From assembly GCF_036785885.1 (NCBI RefSeq), contig NC_092322.1, positions 39,019,994 to 39,083,993 on the forward strand: a stretch of DNA of 64,000 nt, written 5' to 3'. This document shows positions 1 through 11,033 of the stretch, one piece after another. The translations under genes were made by a program, and so were the position numbers. The notes below the pieces were generated by a model that saw nothing but the letters and a program-made list of their open reading frames with translations, made no database searches and was not told the DNA's origin. This DNA is from Coffea arabica (Eukaryota > Streptophyta > Magnoliopsida > Gentianales > Rubiaceae). Numbering within the stretch: position 1 is the first letter of the stretch; each line of letters begins with the position of its first letter.

Positions 1-540
1 TTTCCCTTTCTTTTTCTTTTTCTTTTTCTTTCTTTCCTTTTTCTTTCTTTCCTTTTTCTTTTCTTTCCTCTCTTTTTCTTCTTCTTCTTCTTCTTCTTCT
101 TCTTCTTCCCCGTTACCTCCGCCACCCCCAGCAGCAACTCCACCTCCCGCCGCCCCCCTCTGCCCCGCCTTCCCCCTCCCCCCGCCACCCCCCTCTGCCC
201 TGCCTTCCCCCTCTCCCCCGTCGCCCCCATCTGCGCCGCCCCCCTCTGCCTCTTCCCCCTCCCCCCGCCTTCCCCCTCTGTGCCGCCCCCCTCTGCCCCT
301 TCCCCCTCCCCCCGTCGCCCCTTCCCCCCTCTGTCCCCCTCGCCGCCCTCCTCTGCGCCACCTCCCTCTGCGCCGGACGTAGAGAGAGAAAAAAAAAAGA
401 CGAGAGGATGATGGCAGGGAAGGAAGAGGGAAAAAAAAAAAAGACCAGCACCGGCACCGGCACCGGAAATTGGTAACGGAGCCGGCAATGGAGGTGGTGG
501 TGGGGGAGAAAGAAGAAGAAAAGGGGAAGGGAATTTTTTT
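1..540. repeat. Pyrimidine-rich and GC-rich low-complexity DNA
   Basis: Positions 1-115 are runs of C and T, ending in a (TTC)n microsatellite. Positions 116-375 are very C-rich with a repeating CCCCCTCTGCC-like unit, and 441-470 hold short CCGGCA repeats. The open frame across it on the minus strand encodes only Gly/Arg-rich low complexity and is not a gene. The block ends near a transposon-end-like stretch at 640-675 (AAGCTTCCAAACAGGGCC), so it may be the inside of a non-autonomous element whose other end lies outside the window; that last point is inference. Confidence 0.6.
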
Positions 541-914
541 TTGTTGTGTTTTGGATATTTTAAGTGTGTAGGTTAAAAACTTTGATAAGTTTTTTGGGGT
601 TTCTGTAGCAAAAGTTGTTAAAAAACTAGTTTTATACAAACTTGGTAAAAAACCAAGCTTCCAAACAGGGCCTATATTTGAGCACCTTTTAAATTAAATG
701 CAAGTTGGGGATTCGCTCCCAAAAACTGTATGTACTTTAGGGAATAGGTAGCTAGAAGAGTATATTTGAGCATCTTCTAGATTATACCCACGGATTTGAT
801 CGCTAACCTGCAAATTAACAAAGAATTTGAAGGTCCTCTTACACACCCTATATGAATATGATGATATATGGCATAAATAGTGCATTTAATCCAGAAGAAG
901 CTCACGTGCATTTA

Positions 915-1300
915 ATTCTTTTTTGCACAAACTGTCAAAATAGGAGAGGTCAATTAATATAAAGTTGGTACTGGAGAACTAAAAGTTAGGGAAAAGGACA
1001 GTTTATGTGAAAAATAATTGTTAGGATAACCATTCTTTTACGGATTTTAGTTTCTTCTAAATTTTTTGCCTAAAAGATTGTTAGAATAGCAAGGTTGATT
1101 TGATATAAGGTTGGCATCAGAGCATTCAAAGTGGATAAAGGGGTTTTTAATTGCAAATATAATTTTTAGAATATCCAATTTTAGTTTTATAAATTTGGTA
1201 TCTAAGCTTCTAAATTTTTCCAAATAATTGTTAGAATAGTAAGAGTAACTTAAAATATAGTTGGCATAGAGTTCAGAGTACAGGGGAATTTTATAGAAAA
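915..1300. repeat. Diverged copy of the NLR-block flank repeat
   Basis: This stretch contains repeated phrases such as TGTTAGAATA, ATAAGGTTGGCAT and AAGTGCAAATATAATTTTTAGAATATC. They occur in the same order at about 35155-35545 and 44495-44885, the regions downstream of NLR-B and NLR-C. The shared order suggests the whole NLR unit, gene plus several kb of downstream DNA, was duplicated. No coding potential is seen. Confidence 0.6.
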
Positions 1301-2525
1301 AATAGGAATAATTAAACTACTTGAATAAAATAAATAAATAAAAATTAAATGACAATTTATCAAAATTGAAGTAATAATAGACAAGCTCTAACCAAGAAAT
1401 AACTTCAGAAATGGTTCACTTAATTGATCATTGATACAATAGTAATTTCACTTATTAACTGATAAACAAGTTATAACTGCCAAACAAGCCATGACAGTCA
1501 ACTTCTCCTTAATAAATAGATAATCAAGATACGACCGTTAGTTATTACTTTAATCGAGAAATAACCCTAAGTACGACTTTAGAGTTCAATCTCCTAATTA
1601 CTTTAAGAATTAAAGAAACCCTGTTCTAACCAAATAATATGCTACGAGAGTTATTTTAAATTAGTCCGTATATTTCCCTAACATAAACCCAATCATGCCA
1701 GTCACCACTAATTTAGAACAATTAAACAATTATAGATTTAATTGCCCTAATTGATTTTAGGTTATTGAATTAATCTAAATTCCGGCCCTAGATATTCGAA
1801 TAATATAATAACCATAAGAAAGTAAAGTATGGAATATACGAATACCAGAAAATAAGAAGAATAAATAAAACGAATTCGATCTCATAATTTCAGGTGAACC
1901 AAATCCTCCATTGTTTCTTGACTAGAATGGTGAGTTTAGTTCATTTCCATTGAAGAAATCCTACATAAAATTGAAGAATCCATTGTCGAAAACATTCCTC
2001 AATTAGAGATGAAGTATCCGAAGAAAAGAAAGAGAAAAAGATGCAAAACGTCTCTTCTCCTCTCTCTTGCGGCCAAGAGAAGATATCTACTTGCTAGTCT
2101 CTCCTCCTTGAACTAAGAGATAAGGAAACGATAAGAGATGCTCTCTTGTTTCCTGCCACTACTAAAATACTACTTACTAATTCAAGTTAAACTATTCCAA
2201 CAAATCCTACCTTAACTGAAAGGAAGAGTCAATAACAATCCTCTAGTGCTACCTTTCTAATCCGAGTTTAGAGACTTCAATCCACAGTTGGATATTACGC
2301 GTCAACTCCCGAGCTCCCCGGGACATGCAGAATTTTAATTCTGACGTGATCATGCCGAACAACAATTCTAATGAAGGAATCAGGCCTTTTAATTCCTTTT
2401 TACTCCAAATCTCTGCAACTGGCACAAATTACCAAAAATAAGAAGAATTCACCAATTAATGCAATATTTGGTAAAATGAAAGATGAAACTAAGCATAAAA
2501 TTTATAACAAAATTGCTACCTATCA
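1300..2525 (-). mobile_element. Solo LTR, Athila/Tat-like family, minus strand
   Basis: Read on the minus strand, it begins at 2525 with TGATAGGTAGCAA. The Athila/Tat-like LTR at 47242 begins TGATAGGTTGCAA. Further inside, the reverse complement of about 1690-1950 follows the 47880-48130 LTR closely: GGAGGATTTGGTTC, GAGATCGAATT, the AATTCAATAACCT-like stretch and TGGCATGATTGGGTTT are shared in order. No internal region, primer site or gag lies beside it, so it is best read as a solo or truncated LTR. The left edge (about 1300) is uncertain because the terminal CA end was not found. No TSD could be shown. Confidence 0.65.
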
Positions 2526-4200
2526 TTAAGTGCAAAATTAACTCCTGAATAGCAATTATCTTTATTGATCTAATTTTGTTTAGACTTTTTTGTCTAAATT
2601 ATTATTTGAATATTTATGACAACGTAAAATATGGGTGGCATAAGAGGACTAAAAAAGTATAAAGATTTAAGTGCAAAAAATTGTGAAGAAAGACATTCTA
2701 ATTTGTCAATTTCTATTTTTTTCCTTCCAAAATCCTTTAGAACAAATAATGTTACATAGTGACGGTAATGTTATCATTTTGTATACTGCGATAGTGACTT
2801 TTTGTTGCATCTTACTGATAGGGAAGGTAAGTGATATTACCTTCCCTAGACTAGTCATCATGTAATGGGTCTAAAGCCCTCCTACCAAACCAAAAAAAAA
2901 AAAAAAAAAGTTAAGTGGTATTTTTAAAACTATAGGGATGCTAAATGATATTACTAAAAACTTTAAGGAAGGCTGTTTCAAAATTTTACAGTTTTTTTAA
3001 CAACTTCAACAATTGAAAATATTTTGAAACTCGGGCTGATGAATGAAAGGGACATAGAATGTTTGTGACTTTAAGTTCAAACGTCTAGATTACTAGTTCA
3101 ATCATTGTCATGTATTTTGAGTTTGAAAAAATTTTGATGTGGTCGGAAATCATTGCAAAAATCAAAACCTCCCGGAGTCTAGGAATCCTAAAGAAAGTTT
3201 GGAAGTCTTAAATGGTCCAAAAAGAATAAAAAGTTCATTATGACTCCTTGAAGAAAAAAATCACATAAATTAAACAAAAATTTGTCTAATCCAATGTAAC
3301 ACATCCTCAACTTCCACAAGCGCTTTGAGGTTTTAAACTCGTAATTAAAGTTGGATATTTGAATATACTAATGAGCAAAATAGATGTAGAATTAGGATAG
3401 GTCCCAAAAATGATAAACAATAATGAAAGATTTGTGCAAATGGTGTGCAGGATGAGGGTTTGTTCTGCTTTTGGTTATTATGGTAATCACGTCTTTTCCA
3501 AGTTGTTCTCTTTTCGTGAACAAATCTCATTTTTTATGCTTGGGAGAGAGAGAACCCAAAATGGGATGCATGGCATCAACAACAGTGGATTGTGCTCTCA
3601 TGCCTCAGTTCAGCTAATAGTGGTATTAACTAGATGATTATGAGGTTTTTGATTTTAAGCTCTTTGTAAGATTTAGAATTTGCTTTGAAAGATGAGATGT
3701 AAAGTTTTGTAACTAAGATTTTGAGGAGCAAAATGAACATAGAAAAAACTTTAAAGGGGCAATGTGGAATGGACTCAAAAAGTTTATAGTCGAGTGATTT
3801 GACAATTAGAAGTCTTGCCTTTGATGTCTAGTCAATTATATAAGCTAGGTTGAGGAACGCTATTGTATATAGACAAGATCAGACCTTTTTTTTTTTGGTC
3901 CTCCCATCCTTTCCTGTCTCCAATTGGGACGAGATTTGATAAAGTAATTAAGCAGGTATTAAAAGAACTAATTATGTTTTGTGATGCTTCAATAGTGGTC
4001 CATCCATAAAAGAACTAATTATTTTTTTACCAGTTGAACTTTGAACAATTAATCACATTGATTGGTAAATAAAAGATGAAACAGCATAGAAAAAAGTTTA
4101 AGAAAAATTATTGCCAAGTTGAAGAATGCAAAGAAACTTCAATGGCAACCAAATACCCTTTATGGATCATTTCAATCTGTAGCAGCATTATGATAAAGTA
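2526..4200. other. No gene seen
   Basis: AT-rich DNA. 2570-2680 has a weak echo of the NLR-block flank repeat (GGTGGCATAAGAGGACT, TTAAGTGCAAA). A-tracts occur at 2890-2910 and a T-tract at 3887-3897. The open frames here (60-75 codons) have no recognisable domain and no relatives in the other NLR flanks. Confidence 0.5.
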
Positions 4201-5349
4201 TAAGCACTATTAGACATCAAACCAGAAGGAACATGGAGAACATTATACAAAGATATATTACAATGGATTGATAGAATGCATGACTGTGCTTGCCCCTGCA
4301 ATGAGCAAGTAATACAGCTGCATCAAGTTCAAACCAAATAATCTGGAAGCTCTAAAAATTGCAAATTCAATTGTTATATCATTGTACTGATTTAACATAC
4401 ACATACAAATATATCTAACCTGATGAGTGGAGTGATCACACCAAATTAAGAAAAGACATGAATGCTTCAGTTTCATCCCAAATCTACTCATGAAGAAGGA
4501 ACAATTGCAGTTCTACATCAGTTGAATGAAGAGGTACACAGATCACCTGACAAAAAAGGTTATCTAGTTTATCTGATTTGTCATTTTGATCAGTTCGAGC
4601 AATTCACCCCCTTAAAATGGAAAACAAAATGTGAAACAACGTAAAAGGACTGTAAGAAAAATTGCTCCTTTAGAATATTGCTTAGTGAAGAATAAAATAT
4701 TTGTACTTCAGCAAAATATTAGTGAAGAAAGACACCTGTTTTTAGATATTTAAAGCTATTTCTAGATCTCAATGTTAATGAAACATGCTCTTCATATAAC
4801 AATGTAATGCAAATTATAAAGGTCAAGTTTTGGCGCAACATTTTACAACTGAGTCATATGGCTTTTCTCCGTTGAAAAGTAACACAAACTGGTTTGTGTC
4901 TCTACTTAATATTTGTTGCAAAACTGCTATTGTATATTTCAACATATCAATCAATTTAGTTATGGCTTTTTTTGAGGAAAAATAGAAGCAACTTATACTT
5001 TTCTGTACGACTCTTACTTAGATACACAATTTGGGATTATAGATCCTTATATGAACAATATTCAACATTGAATATTGCTAACGTTGGTTTGGTTAATGCA
5101 TGATTGTGTTTGCCATTGCAATTGGAAAGTTATATAGCAGTATCGGTTTCAAACAGAAGAATTTGGAAGCCTCCAGAAATTGCTTTGATAGATAAACGAA
5201 TTAATATATCATTGAACTGATTCAACATATATATACAGATGAAAAATGGACTTGAATCATTATATAATTGAATTGATTCTACACATTCAAAGTATAATTT
5301 TAACTAACCTGATGAGTGGAATCCCACTGTACGTTCACTCTCACCCAGT
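4200..5349 (-). repeat. NLR-A 3' flank with probable 3' UTR introns
   Basis: This segment lies just downstream of NLR-A on the minus strand and is closely matched by 20190-21264. Shorter matches lie downstream of NLR-B (37290-37670) and NLR-C (46600-46890). On the minus strand the conserved phrase CTCATCAG/GTTAG occurs at about 5309 and again near 4420 and looks like a splice donor. The first is about 40 nt past the NLR-A stop codon. A transcript with introns after the stop codon is therefore plausible, but this is inferred from the motif and its conservation only. Confidence 0.5.
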
Positions 5350-8300
5350 TCAAGTATAGTGAGACAAAATAAACTCTCTTTCTGAGCAAATCTCCTCTGC
5401 TTCTGAGCAATTGGAGGAAATCTCCTCTGCTTCTGAGCAATTTGTCTCATGACAATTTTTAATTATGATCTTTAGAACCTCATTTCCACTATCCATCTGT
5501 TCTTGCTGAATTTGCCTTACTGAATTTGCAACAGACTCACGGCACCATTTTACCTCAATCATTTCAAGAGTCAGACATTCTGCCAAACAAGCAGGAACCT
5601 CTTCCAGCTTCAAACAATTGCACACAACCAATTTCTCAAGATGGCAAAAATTATCAGAAGTTGCAGTCCAGTTGCGAATGCTCAACCATGACAATTCCAA
5701 GAATCGGAGTTTAGGGAACTCCCCTTCTTTCATTACCCATTCTTCTCCGACAAAGGATTCAGACCGTAATTTAAGCACTTCAAGATTGGGCAACTTTCCA
5801 ATTGTTGAAATTTCACTCCATGGCTGATAATTAAATATGAAAGTCAACTTCTTCAAATTCAAAGGGAATTTAAATTCATATCCCTTTAATTCAATCAAAT
5901 GAAGTGATTCTAGTCGTCTCATACAGTCAAACTCAAGAATCTCTTTGCTACTTCTAGTTGCAAAAGTGAGTCTACGAGCTGGCTGGGATCTTTTGCAGCT
6001 ACATTTTAGCCTGCGGATGGTTGGTAACTTTGCTAGTATCTTTTGCAAGCTTTGGGAGAAGGGTTCAATTATTGTAAGGTTTAAAGTGTCTAAATGAACT
6101 AAATTTGGGGACACTTCAAGATTTTCAGCTGGAAAAATGAAACCACGAGTCCTATCTGTAGTACATAGATAACTCAATCTCTTAAGGTTCCAAATAGTAT
6201 TTGGCAGCTCAATTTGATCAAACGGGTGTTCTACGATAAGAGTTTCTAACCTTGAGAGGTTCTCTATCGCAGATGGGATGGATCTTGTTCCATGGAGCAC
6301 CAGGTATCTCAAGTGAACAAGCGATGCCACTTCCATTGGTACATAATTATATCTCCCCAAATCCAGCACTCTAAGAAGTTTAGGTAACAAAGTCCCTAAC
6401 TCCTCCTTTTCAGTTAGATAATAATTACCAACAAGTCCAGACAAGAGCAAACTGCGTAAATTGGGAAAAATTAGCATTAATTCCCAAATCTTTAATTCCC
6501 CGGTATTGTGAGCACGAACTCGGTAGTGGTTGCTTAATCCAGCAAGACTGAAAGAGTCTTTCAAAATATGAATAACACATACAAAACTTTCTTCTTTGGC
6601 TTTTTCCACACAATACTCATGTACCAAATCATGAAGTTGGCAGGCTTTGGCTCCACCCATAGTTCTTTGTTTGGTAACCACAACTAAACTTCTACTAATT
6701 AGAGCCATCAAGTAGTCATAAGCCGATTCCTCTAAACTTTTTCCTTTAGCTTGTTGCACCAATCCTTCAGCGATCCAAAGCCATAACAACCTTCGCACGT
6801 TAATAACCTCATCTTCTTGAAATGCAGCAAAGTATAGAAGGCATGGCTTCAAATAATCCGGTAAATGACTGTAACTCAACTCAAGTGTCTTCTTACAGCC
6901 TTTATTGTCAAGTACAATAAAGTTTAGACATTTTGCAACTTCTTCCCATCTATCTTGTGTAGTAGTAGCAAGAATTCCACCTACAAGGACAACTGTGAGG
7001 GGTAAGCCCCTACAAGTTTTCGCTATTTGAAATCCAACTTCACTTAGTGTTGGAGGACAGCCTTCTTTGAAAAATAGCTTTTTCTGCAACAATGTCCAAC
7101 TCTCTTCATCAGTAAGTGGGCAGAGATGGTAAGACTTGCTATCAGGTCTGAATTGCGAAGACAAATTCTGCAATCTGCTGGTGAAGAGAATCCTACTTCC
7201 ATTGGCATTATTCGGCAATGATTTTTCCAACAAATTCCATGCCTCAACGTCCCACAAGTCATCCAAAACAAGGAGATACCTTCTTCTCAGCAAAACCTGC
7301 CTTAGATTCTCAGCCAAATCATTTTCATTCTTCTTAAGATATTTGTCAGGATTCTCAGAAGAAATACTACACAAAAGCTGAACTAACAAACTATGCATGC
7401 TATACATTTGAGAGACACAACACCAGCAACGCACATGGAAATGTGACATAACTGAATCAGCAATATAAACTTTTTTGGCTAATGTGGTCTTGCCAAGCCC
7501 AGGCATACCTACAATGGGAACAAAATCCAACTGCTTTGATCCACTCCTAAGTCGATCAATGATAGATTTCACCTTGTCATCGAGACCCACCAGATCTTCA
7601 TGGTGTATGGCAGCAATAAGTTGTGATGGTATGTGAATGGACGTCTTGTTAACTCTCTGGATTTGACCATTTTGTATCTCCAGGGCCTCAATCTTCAGAA
7701 GATTGATATCTCTAGCAACAACATCCAAAGAATCTTCACACTTATCACCAACTAGTGTCGTGTCAATCAATAACTCTGCCTTGTATGTAGCCTCCATAAC
7801 CTGGCTCCAAAAAGCTTGGAGTTTTCCATTCTGATAGCGCTGCTCCTTGATATTCACGAGGACATGTCTCAAGAATTCGAGATCTTTTTCGATCCTTTGG
7901 ATTCTATCCTGTAGAAAAACAATTGAATCATTAGCATCATCACACCTTGCTAGTTCCTTGAGATTTTCTAGGAAAAATTCCATACAGCCCAACTCATTGG
8001 ATCTAGGATAATTAAATGATGAATATGGTGATGTTAGTTGGTAATTGTGTGCAACCTCTGCCACCAAATACTTGAGAACTTTGTGCAAATGAAACAGCCC
8101 AAGATCCGTTTCCTTGGGCAAGCCTTCTTTGATTTCATTGATAGAAAGAGAGAAGATCAGAATTCCTGCATCACAGACCATAACTCCAATAAGATCCTGT
8201 ATTTCATCACGTAGTTTCTCCTTCTGTTTAAGAAGGATACTTAGGTATTTTATTCCCCGATGGAGTTTTAGCATCTGATCCTTCACTTGAGCCTGAAAAC

Positions 8301-9366
8301 TGGCATAAGATTCTAGTAGATCGTAGAGATAATCATGGAGAGAACCAATAAATTGGACTACCCCTAGATCCTCATTCTCCTTAAGGGCTAAAGCATACGA
8401 TGATCTTGGTTGTTTCTTTGAAGCTGTCAGGACATGGATACAAGTTTCTCGGACTTGGAGATCAAGAAGATTAATTTGATCGAGCACTTGTATTTCATGT
8501 CTGCCAAACCGACATACAGAAATCAGGCGTCCAGCCATAACTGCAGTGTAAGTTGAGAGATTTGCAAGTTGCGTATGCTCAAAACCTTGCATTGTTGCCA
8601 AGCCAATGAGATTCCTCAAGAGTTTTAGCTGGCAACTAATGGTATCCCATAGCCTCCATTCACATAACAGCTCCTCCAGACTATCTGAAAGGGACTCAAT
8701 AAGATCCATGAGTAGTTGTGGATCTTCTGGTGAGTAACAGTCGAAGAAGATGATGGCGCATGATTTCTTGATATCTGTCTCAAGAAACATTTTGATATTT
8801 CCCTCGGATCTGGTTAGCGCACCTATTATGATGCCAAAATTTGGGGAAACGATTTTTTTGTATAGAAGATAAGCAGAATAAAGATCATGAAACATCTTGA
8901 CAACCACATCTTGAATGCTAAAGCAAATAATGTTACGTCTCAAACTTTCGGACATAATATTACCCGTGTCCTCCTGATCATGCTCCAAAAGTGCTTTGTG
9001 GTTCCCCTTCCTCCTACAATTTTTGACATACAGAAAAATGGTTTTCAATAATCTCACCTGCTTCTTCGGGTACTCCAGGAACAAATCCGCGAAAGGGTCG
9101 CACTTCTCAAGCTCGGTGAGAAAATCTAAAACAAGATCAAAGCAACTAGTGCCCGTGCTGGAGGAGATGTGATGCGACTGCAGATAGTCATCTAAAGCAA
9201 AATCAAAGCAACTAGTGCTAGTGCTGGAGGAGATGTGATGCGACTGCAGATGATCATCTAAACAAAAATTAGAGCAACAAGGGCATCTGGAGTTACTGCA
9301 GGAGGGAATCACCATTATGGTATCTTCTCTTCCCTCTAATTTCAGACTTCCATCTGGTTTAGCCAC
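5350..9366 (-). CDS. NLR-A: R1-type CC-NB-ARC-LRR resistance protein, apparently intact
   Basis: Single-exon 1338-codon gene encoding a likely intracellular immune receptor of the R1-like (Solanaceae-domain) NLR group. In order: an N-terminal R1-type domain (about 90-420), a helical CC-like region (about 450-570), NB-ARC (about 590-930) and leucine-rich repeats (about 940-1290). NB-ARC motifs are all present: P-loop GMPGLGKTT (about 620), kinase-2 LLVLDDLWD (about 698), RNBS-B GSRILFTSR, GLPL in CRGLPLT (about 785), and LHDLVHEYC in place of MHD (about 912). The length matches R1 relatives (about 1300). The ATG at 9366 is chosen because the frame opens there. A second Met (residue 18) aligns better with the NLR-B start, so the true start could be internal. 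Residues 36-79 hold a perfect-period 22-residue tandem duplication (66 bp) missing from NLR-B. The C-terminus has a short SEAEEI repeat. Function in recognition of a given pathogen cannot be read. Confidence 0.93.
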   Translation of the reverse strand: MAKPDGSLKLEGREDTIMVIPSCSNSRCPCCSNFCLDDHLQSHHISSSTSTSCFDFALDDYLQSHHISSSTGTSCFDLVLDFLTELEKCDPFADLFLEYPKKQVRLLKTIFLYVKNCRRKGNHKALLEHDQEDTGNIMSESLRRNIICFSIQDVVVKMFHDLYSAYLLYKKIVSPNFGIIIGALTRSEGNIKMFLETDIKKSCAIIFFDCYSPEDPQLLMDLIESLSDSLEELLCEWRLWDTISCQLKLLRNLIGLATMQGFEHTQLANLSTYTAVMAGRLISVCRFGRHEIQVLDQINLLDLQVRETCIHVLTASKKQPRSSYALALKENEDLGVVQFIGSLHDYLYDLLESYASFQAQVKDQMLKLHRGIKYLSILLKQKEKLRDEIQDLIGVMVCDAGILIFSLSINEIKEGLPKETDLGLFHLHKVLKYLVAEVAHNYQLTSPYSSFNYPRSNELGCMEFFLENLKELARCDDANDSIVFLQDRIQRIEKDLEFLRHVLVNIKEQRYQNGKLQAFWSQVMEATYKAELLIDTTLVGDKCEDSLDVVARDINLLKIEALEIQNGQIQRVNKTSIHIPSQLIAAIHHEDLVGLDDKVKSIIDRLRSGSKQLDFVPIVGMPGLGKTTLAKKVYIADSVMSHFHVRCWCCVSQMYSMHSLLVQLLCSISSENPDKYLKKNENDLAENLRQVLLRRRYLLVLDDLWDVEAWNLLEKSLPNNANGSRILFTSRLQNLSSQFRPDSKSYHLCPLTDEESWTLLQKKLFFKEGCPPTLSEVGFQIAKTCRGLPLTVVLVGGILATTTQDRWEEVAKCLNFIVLDNKGCKKTLELSYSHLPDYLKPCLLYFAAFQEDEVINVRRLLWLWIAEGLVQQAKGKSLEESAYDYLMALISRSLVVVTKQRTMGGAKACQLHDLVHEYCVEKAKEESFVCVIHILKDSFSLAGLSNHYRVRAHNTGELKIWELMLIFPNLRSLLLSGLVGNYYLTEKEELGTLLPKLLRVLDLGRYNYVPMEVASLVHLRYLVLHGTRSIPSAIENLSRLETLIVEHPFDQIELPNTIWNLKRLSYLCTTDRTRGFIFPAENLEVSPNLVHLDTLNLTIIEPFSQSLQKILAKLPTIRRLKCSCKRSQPARRLTFATRSSKEILEFDCMRRLESLHLIELKGYEFKFPLNLKKLTFIFNYQPWSEISTIGKLPNLEVLKLRSESFVGEEWVMKEGEFPKLRFLELSWLSIRNWTATSDNFCHLEKLVVCNCLKLEEVPACLAECLTLEMIEVKWCRESVANSVRQIQQEQMDSGNEVLKIIIKNCHETNCSEAEEISSNCSEAEEICSEREFILSHYT

Positions 9367-9600
9367 TGAATAAAATTAGCTCAGGATCTAAAACTTTCTC
9401 ATCTAACAATAGCCAACAAACAACAGGCTGGACTGTTTTGCTTCCCTACTTTTTTTGTGTAAATATTGTAGGACACTATCTTGTTGGCAGAAGATATGGG
9501 GCAGCAGAACTGCAGAAATAATTAAAAAGTAAAATAACTGAGGCCGAGACCAAGGGCTAAATTACCGTTTTTGTCCCTTGAAAATACGGAATTTTTTACA
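9367..9600 (-). promoter_or_regulatory. NLR-A upstream region conserved with NLR-B
   Basis: 9367-9450 aligns with 41880-42000 upstream of NLR-B, including TTCAGGATCT-like and CAACAAACAACAGGCTGGACT phrases. The match continues through a TTTTTGTCCCTTGAAAATA phrase (9577-9595; 42147-42166). This shared sequence is the best candidate for promoter plus 5' UTR, with no TATA box assigned. A second copy of the TGTCCCTTGAAAATA phrase at 10452-10467 is followed by more NLR-B-like upstream sequence (TTATTAGTGGC, CAATTTGGTCGCTT). This suggests that about 850 bp was inserted or duplicated within the NLR-A upstream region. Confidence 0.5.
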
Positions 9601-11024
9601 TGCCTTAAAGCAGGAATAAAAGATAAATGACAAGAGGCATGTTAGGAATAAAAAAAAGGATTTTGAAAAGAGTTAGACGTGGTCTTTTTACAATTTTAGG
9701 CTGAAATACCAACATAAAAAGTGTGTGACAACCATTATTAATTGTTGGATTAATCACAAACTCCTCCTAACGCGGTCAGGTTTACAATTTACCCCTTAAA
9801 TTTATTTTTCCATTTAACTCTCTAAAATACAAAACTAACACCTATTATTTTTTTTAAAGTTAGTTTTTATTTTTCAAATTCTTATTTTTGAGAAAATAAT
9901 CCATTAGTTTCCTTTTCAAAAGTTATCCTAGTCAAATAATCGAATTTTACTTAAATTTATGTTATATATTAATTGTTTTAAATGTAGTGACTCTACATTA
10001 ATTTGTACTTTTTATTTGTCATAATCTATAAATATCAAGAAACTACACACACACAACACACAGGCACACACATATATAGTAAATTACTAGTTAGTTATAT
10101 TCTAATTGGCTTCATCCATTTTTTAATCTAATAAATTAAAGGGAAAATTTGTTTTTATATCCTTATAATTAATTAATTCAAAATAAATTACTCATGTTTA
10201 CAATCACGTGCACATGTAGACTATTTAAACATCTTTTTGTTCATTATCTTCTAATGAATTTTTTGTTATCTTATTATTTTCTTTAATATTTTTAAAAAAT
10301 AATCAAATATATTAATATTCTCTAATGAATCTACTTCTTTCCTTTGGTACTTTATCACCATAAATTAGAATGATCAAAATTGAATCACACGTCCCCAAAA
10401 ACTTCAGTAGTGCCAAACAAAGACCAAGACCAAGATCAAAGTCTTCATTTGTGTCCCTTGAAAATAAAGTACTAACCAATCTGTCCTTTATTAGTGGCTA
10501 CGAGTGCGCACCAATTTGGTCGCTTGCTTTTTTTATGACCAAATTGAAGATAGATCCCCCCATTTGAAGCTCAAATTCATTTAATGGTTTCTGCATTAAT
10601 TTCAAGTTTTCAAACTAATTGTCTGGTTTGAATCACAGCATAAATCAATCAGAGAAACAACCAGAATCGTCCTGCAATAACATTGCTCCTAGCTTGTAGC
10701 TCTAAATAAATGTTGATAGAGGTACAATTCAGTTTTAAAAAATGTAGAATGCAATTCAAGAAAATGATTTTGTGCTTCAAAAAGAAAATCATGTTCTACT
10801 ATTAACTCAAAAAATAGTTGCTCCTTTTTGTATAAATTGTATTTATTTTAAAACACTTGAAAATGTAGAGGCAGTTTTCAAATTGCATATGTACAGTGCA
10901 AACACATGGATTATCCAATACTAAAAAGTAAAAACTAATGATAGGATTCTCTAGCTGAGAATTAACGAGATTATGCCTACTTATTACATAGGTTATTTTT
11001 GGCCCCTATCTTTTACCTTTTGGG
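9600..11024. other. No gene seen; AT-rich
   Basis: AT-rich DNA with a short CA microsatellite at 10045-10072. 10420-10560 resembles the upstream region of NLR-B (42120-42220), so part of this is displaced NLR promoter sequence. The small open frame at 10370-10567 lies in that promoter-like match and has no domain. Confidence 0.5.
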
Positions 11025-11033
11025 AGGTAATGG

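Noticed and set aside
113..463. 116-codon minus-strand ORF
   Set aside because: Gly/Arg-rich translation of a C-rich low-complexity tract; no start context or domain.
3345..3637. ORFs of 60-75 codons on both strands
   Set aside because: No domain, no conservation in the other NLR flanks, expected by chance.
5526..7381. Plus-strand ORFs and other-frame ORFs within NLR-A
   Set aside because: Shadows of the real 1338-codon minus-strand gene. The same applies inside NLR-B and the Copia polyprotein.
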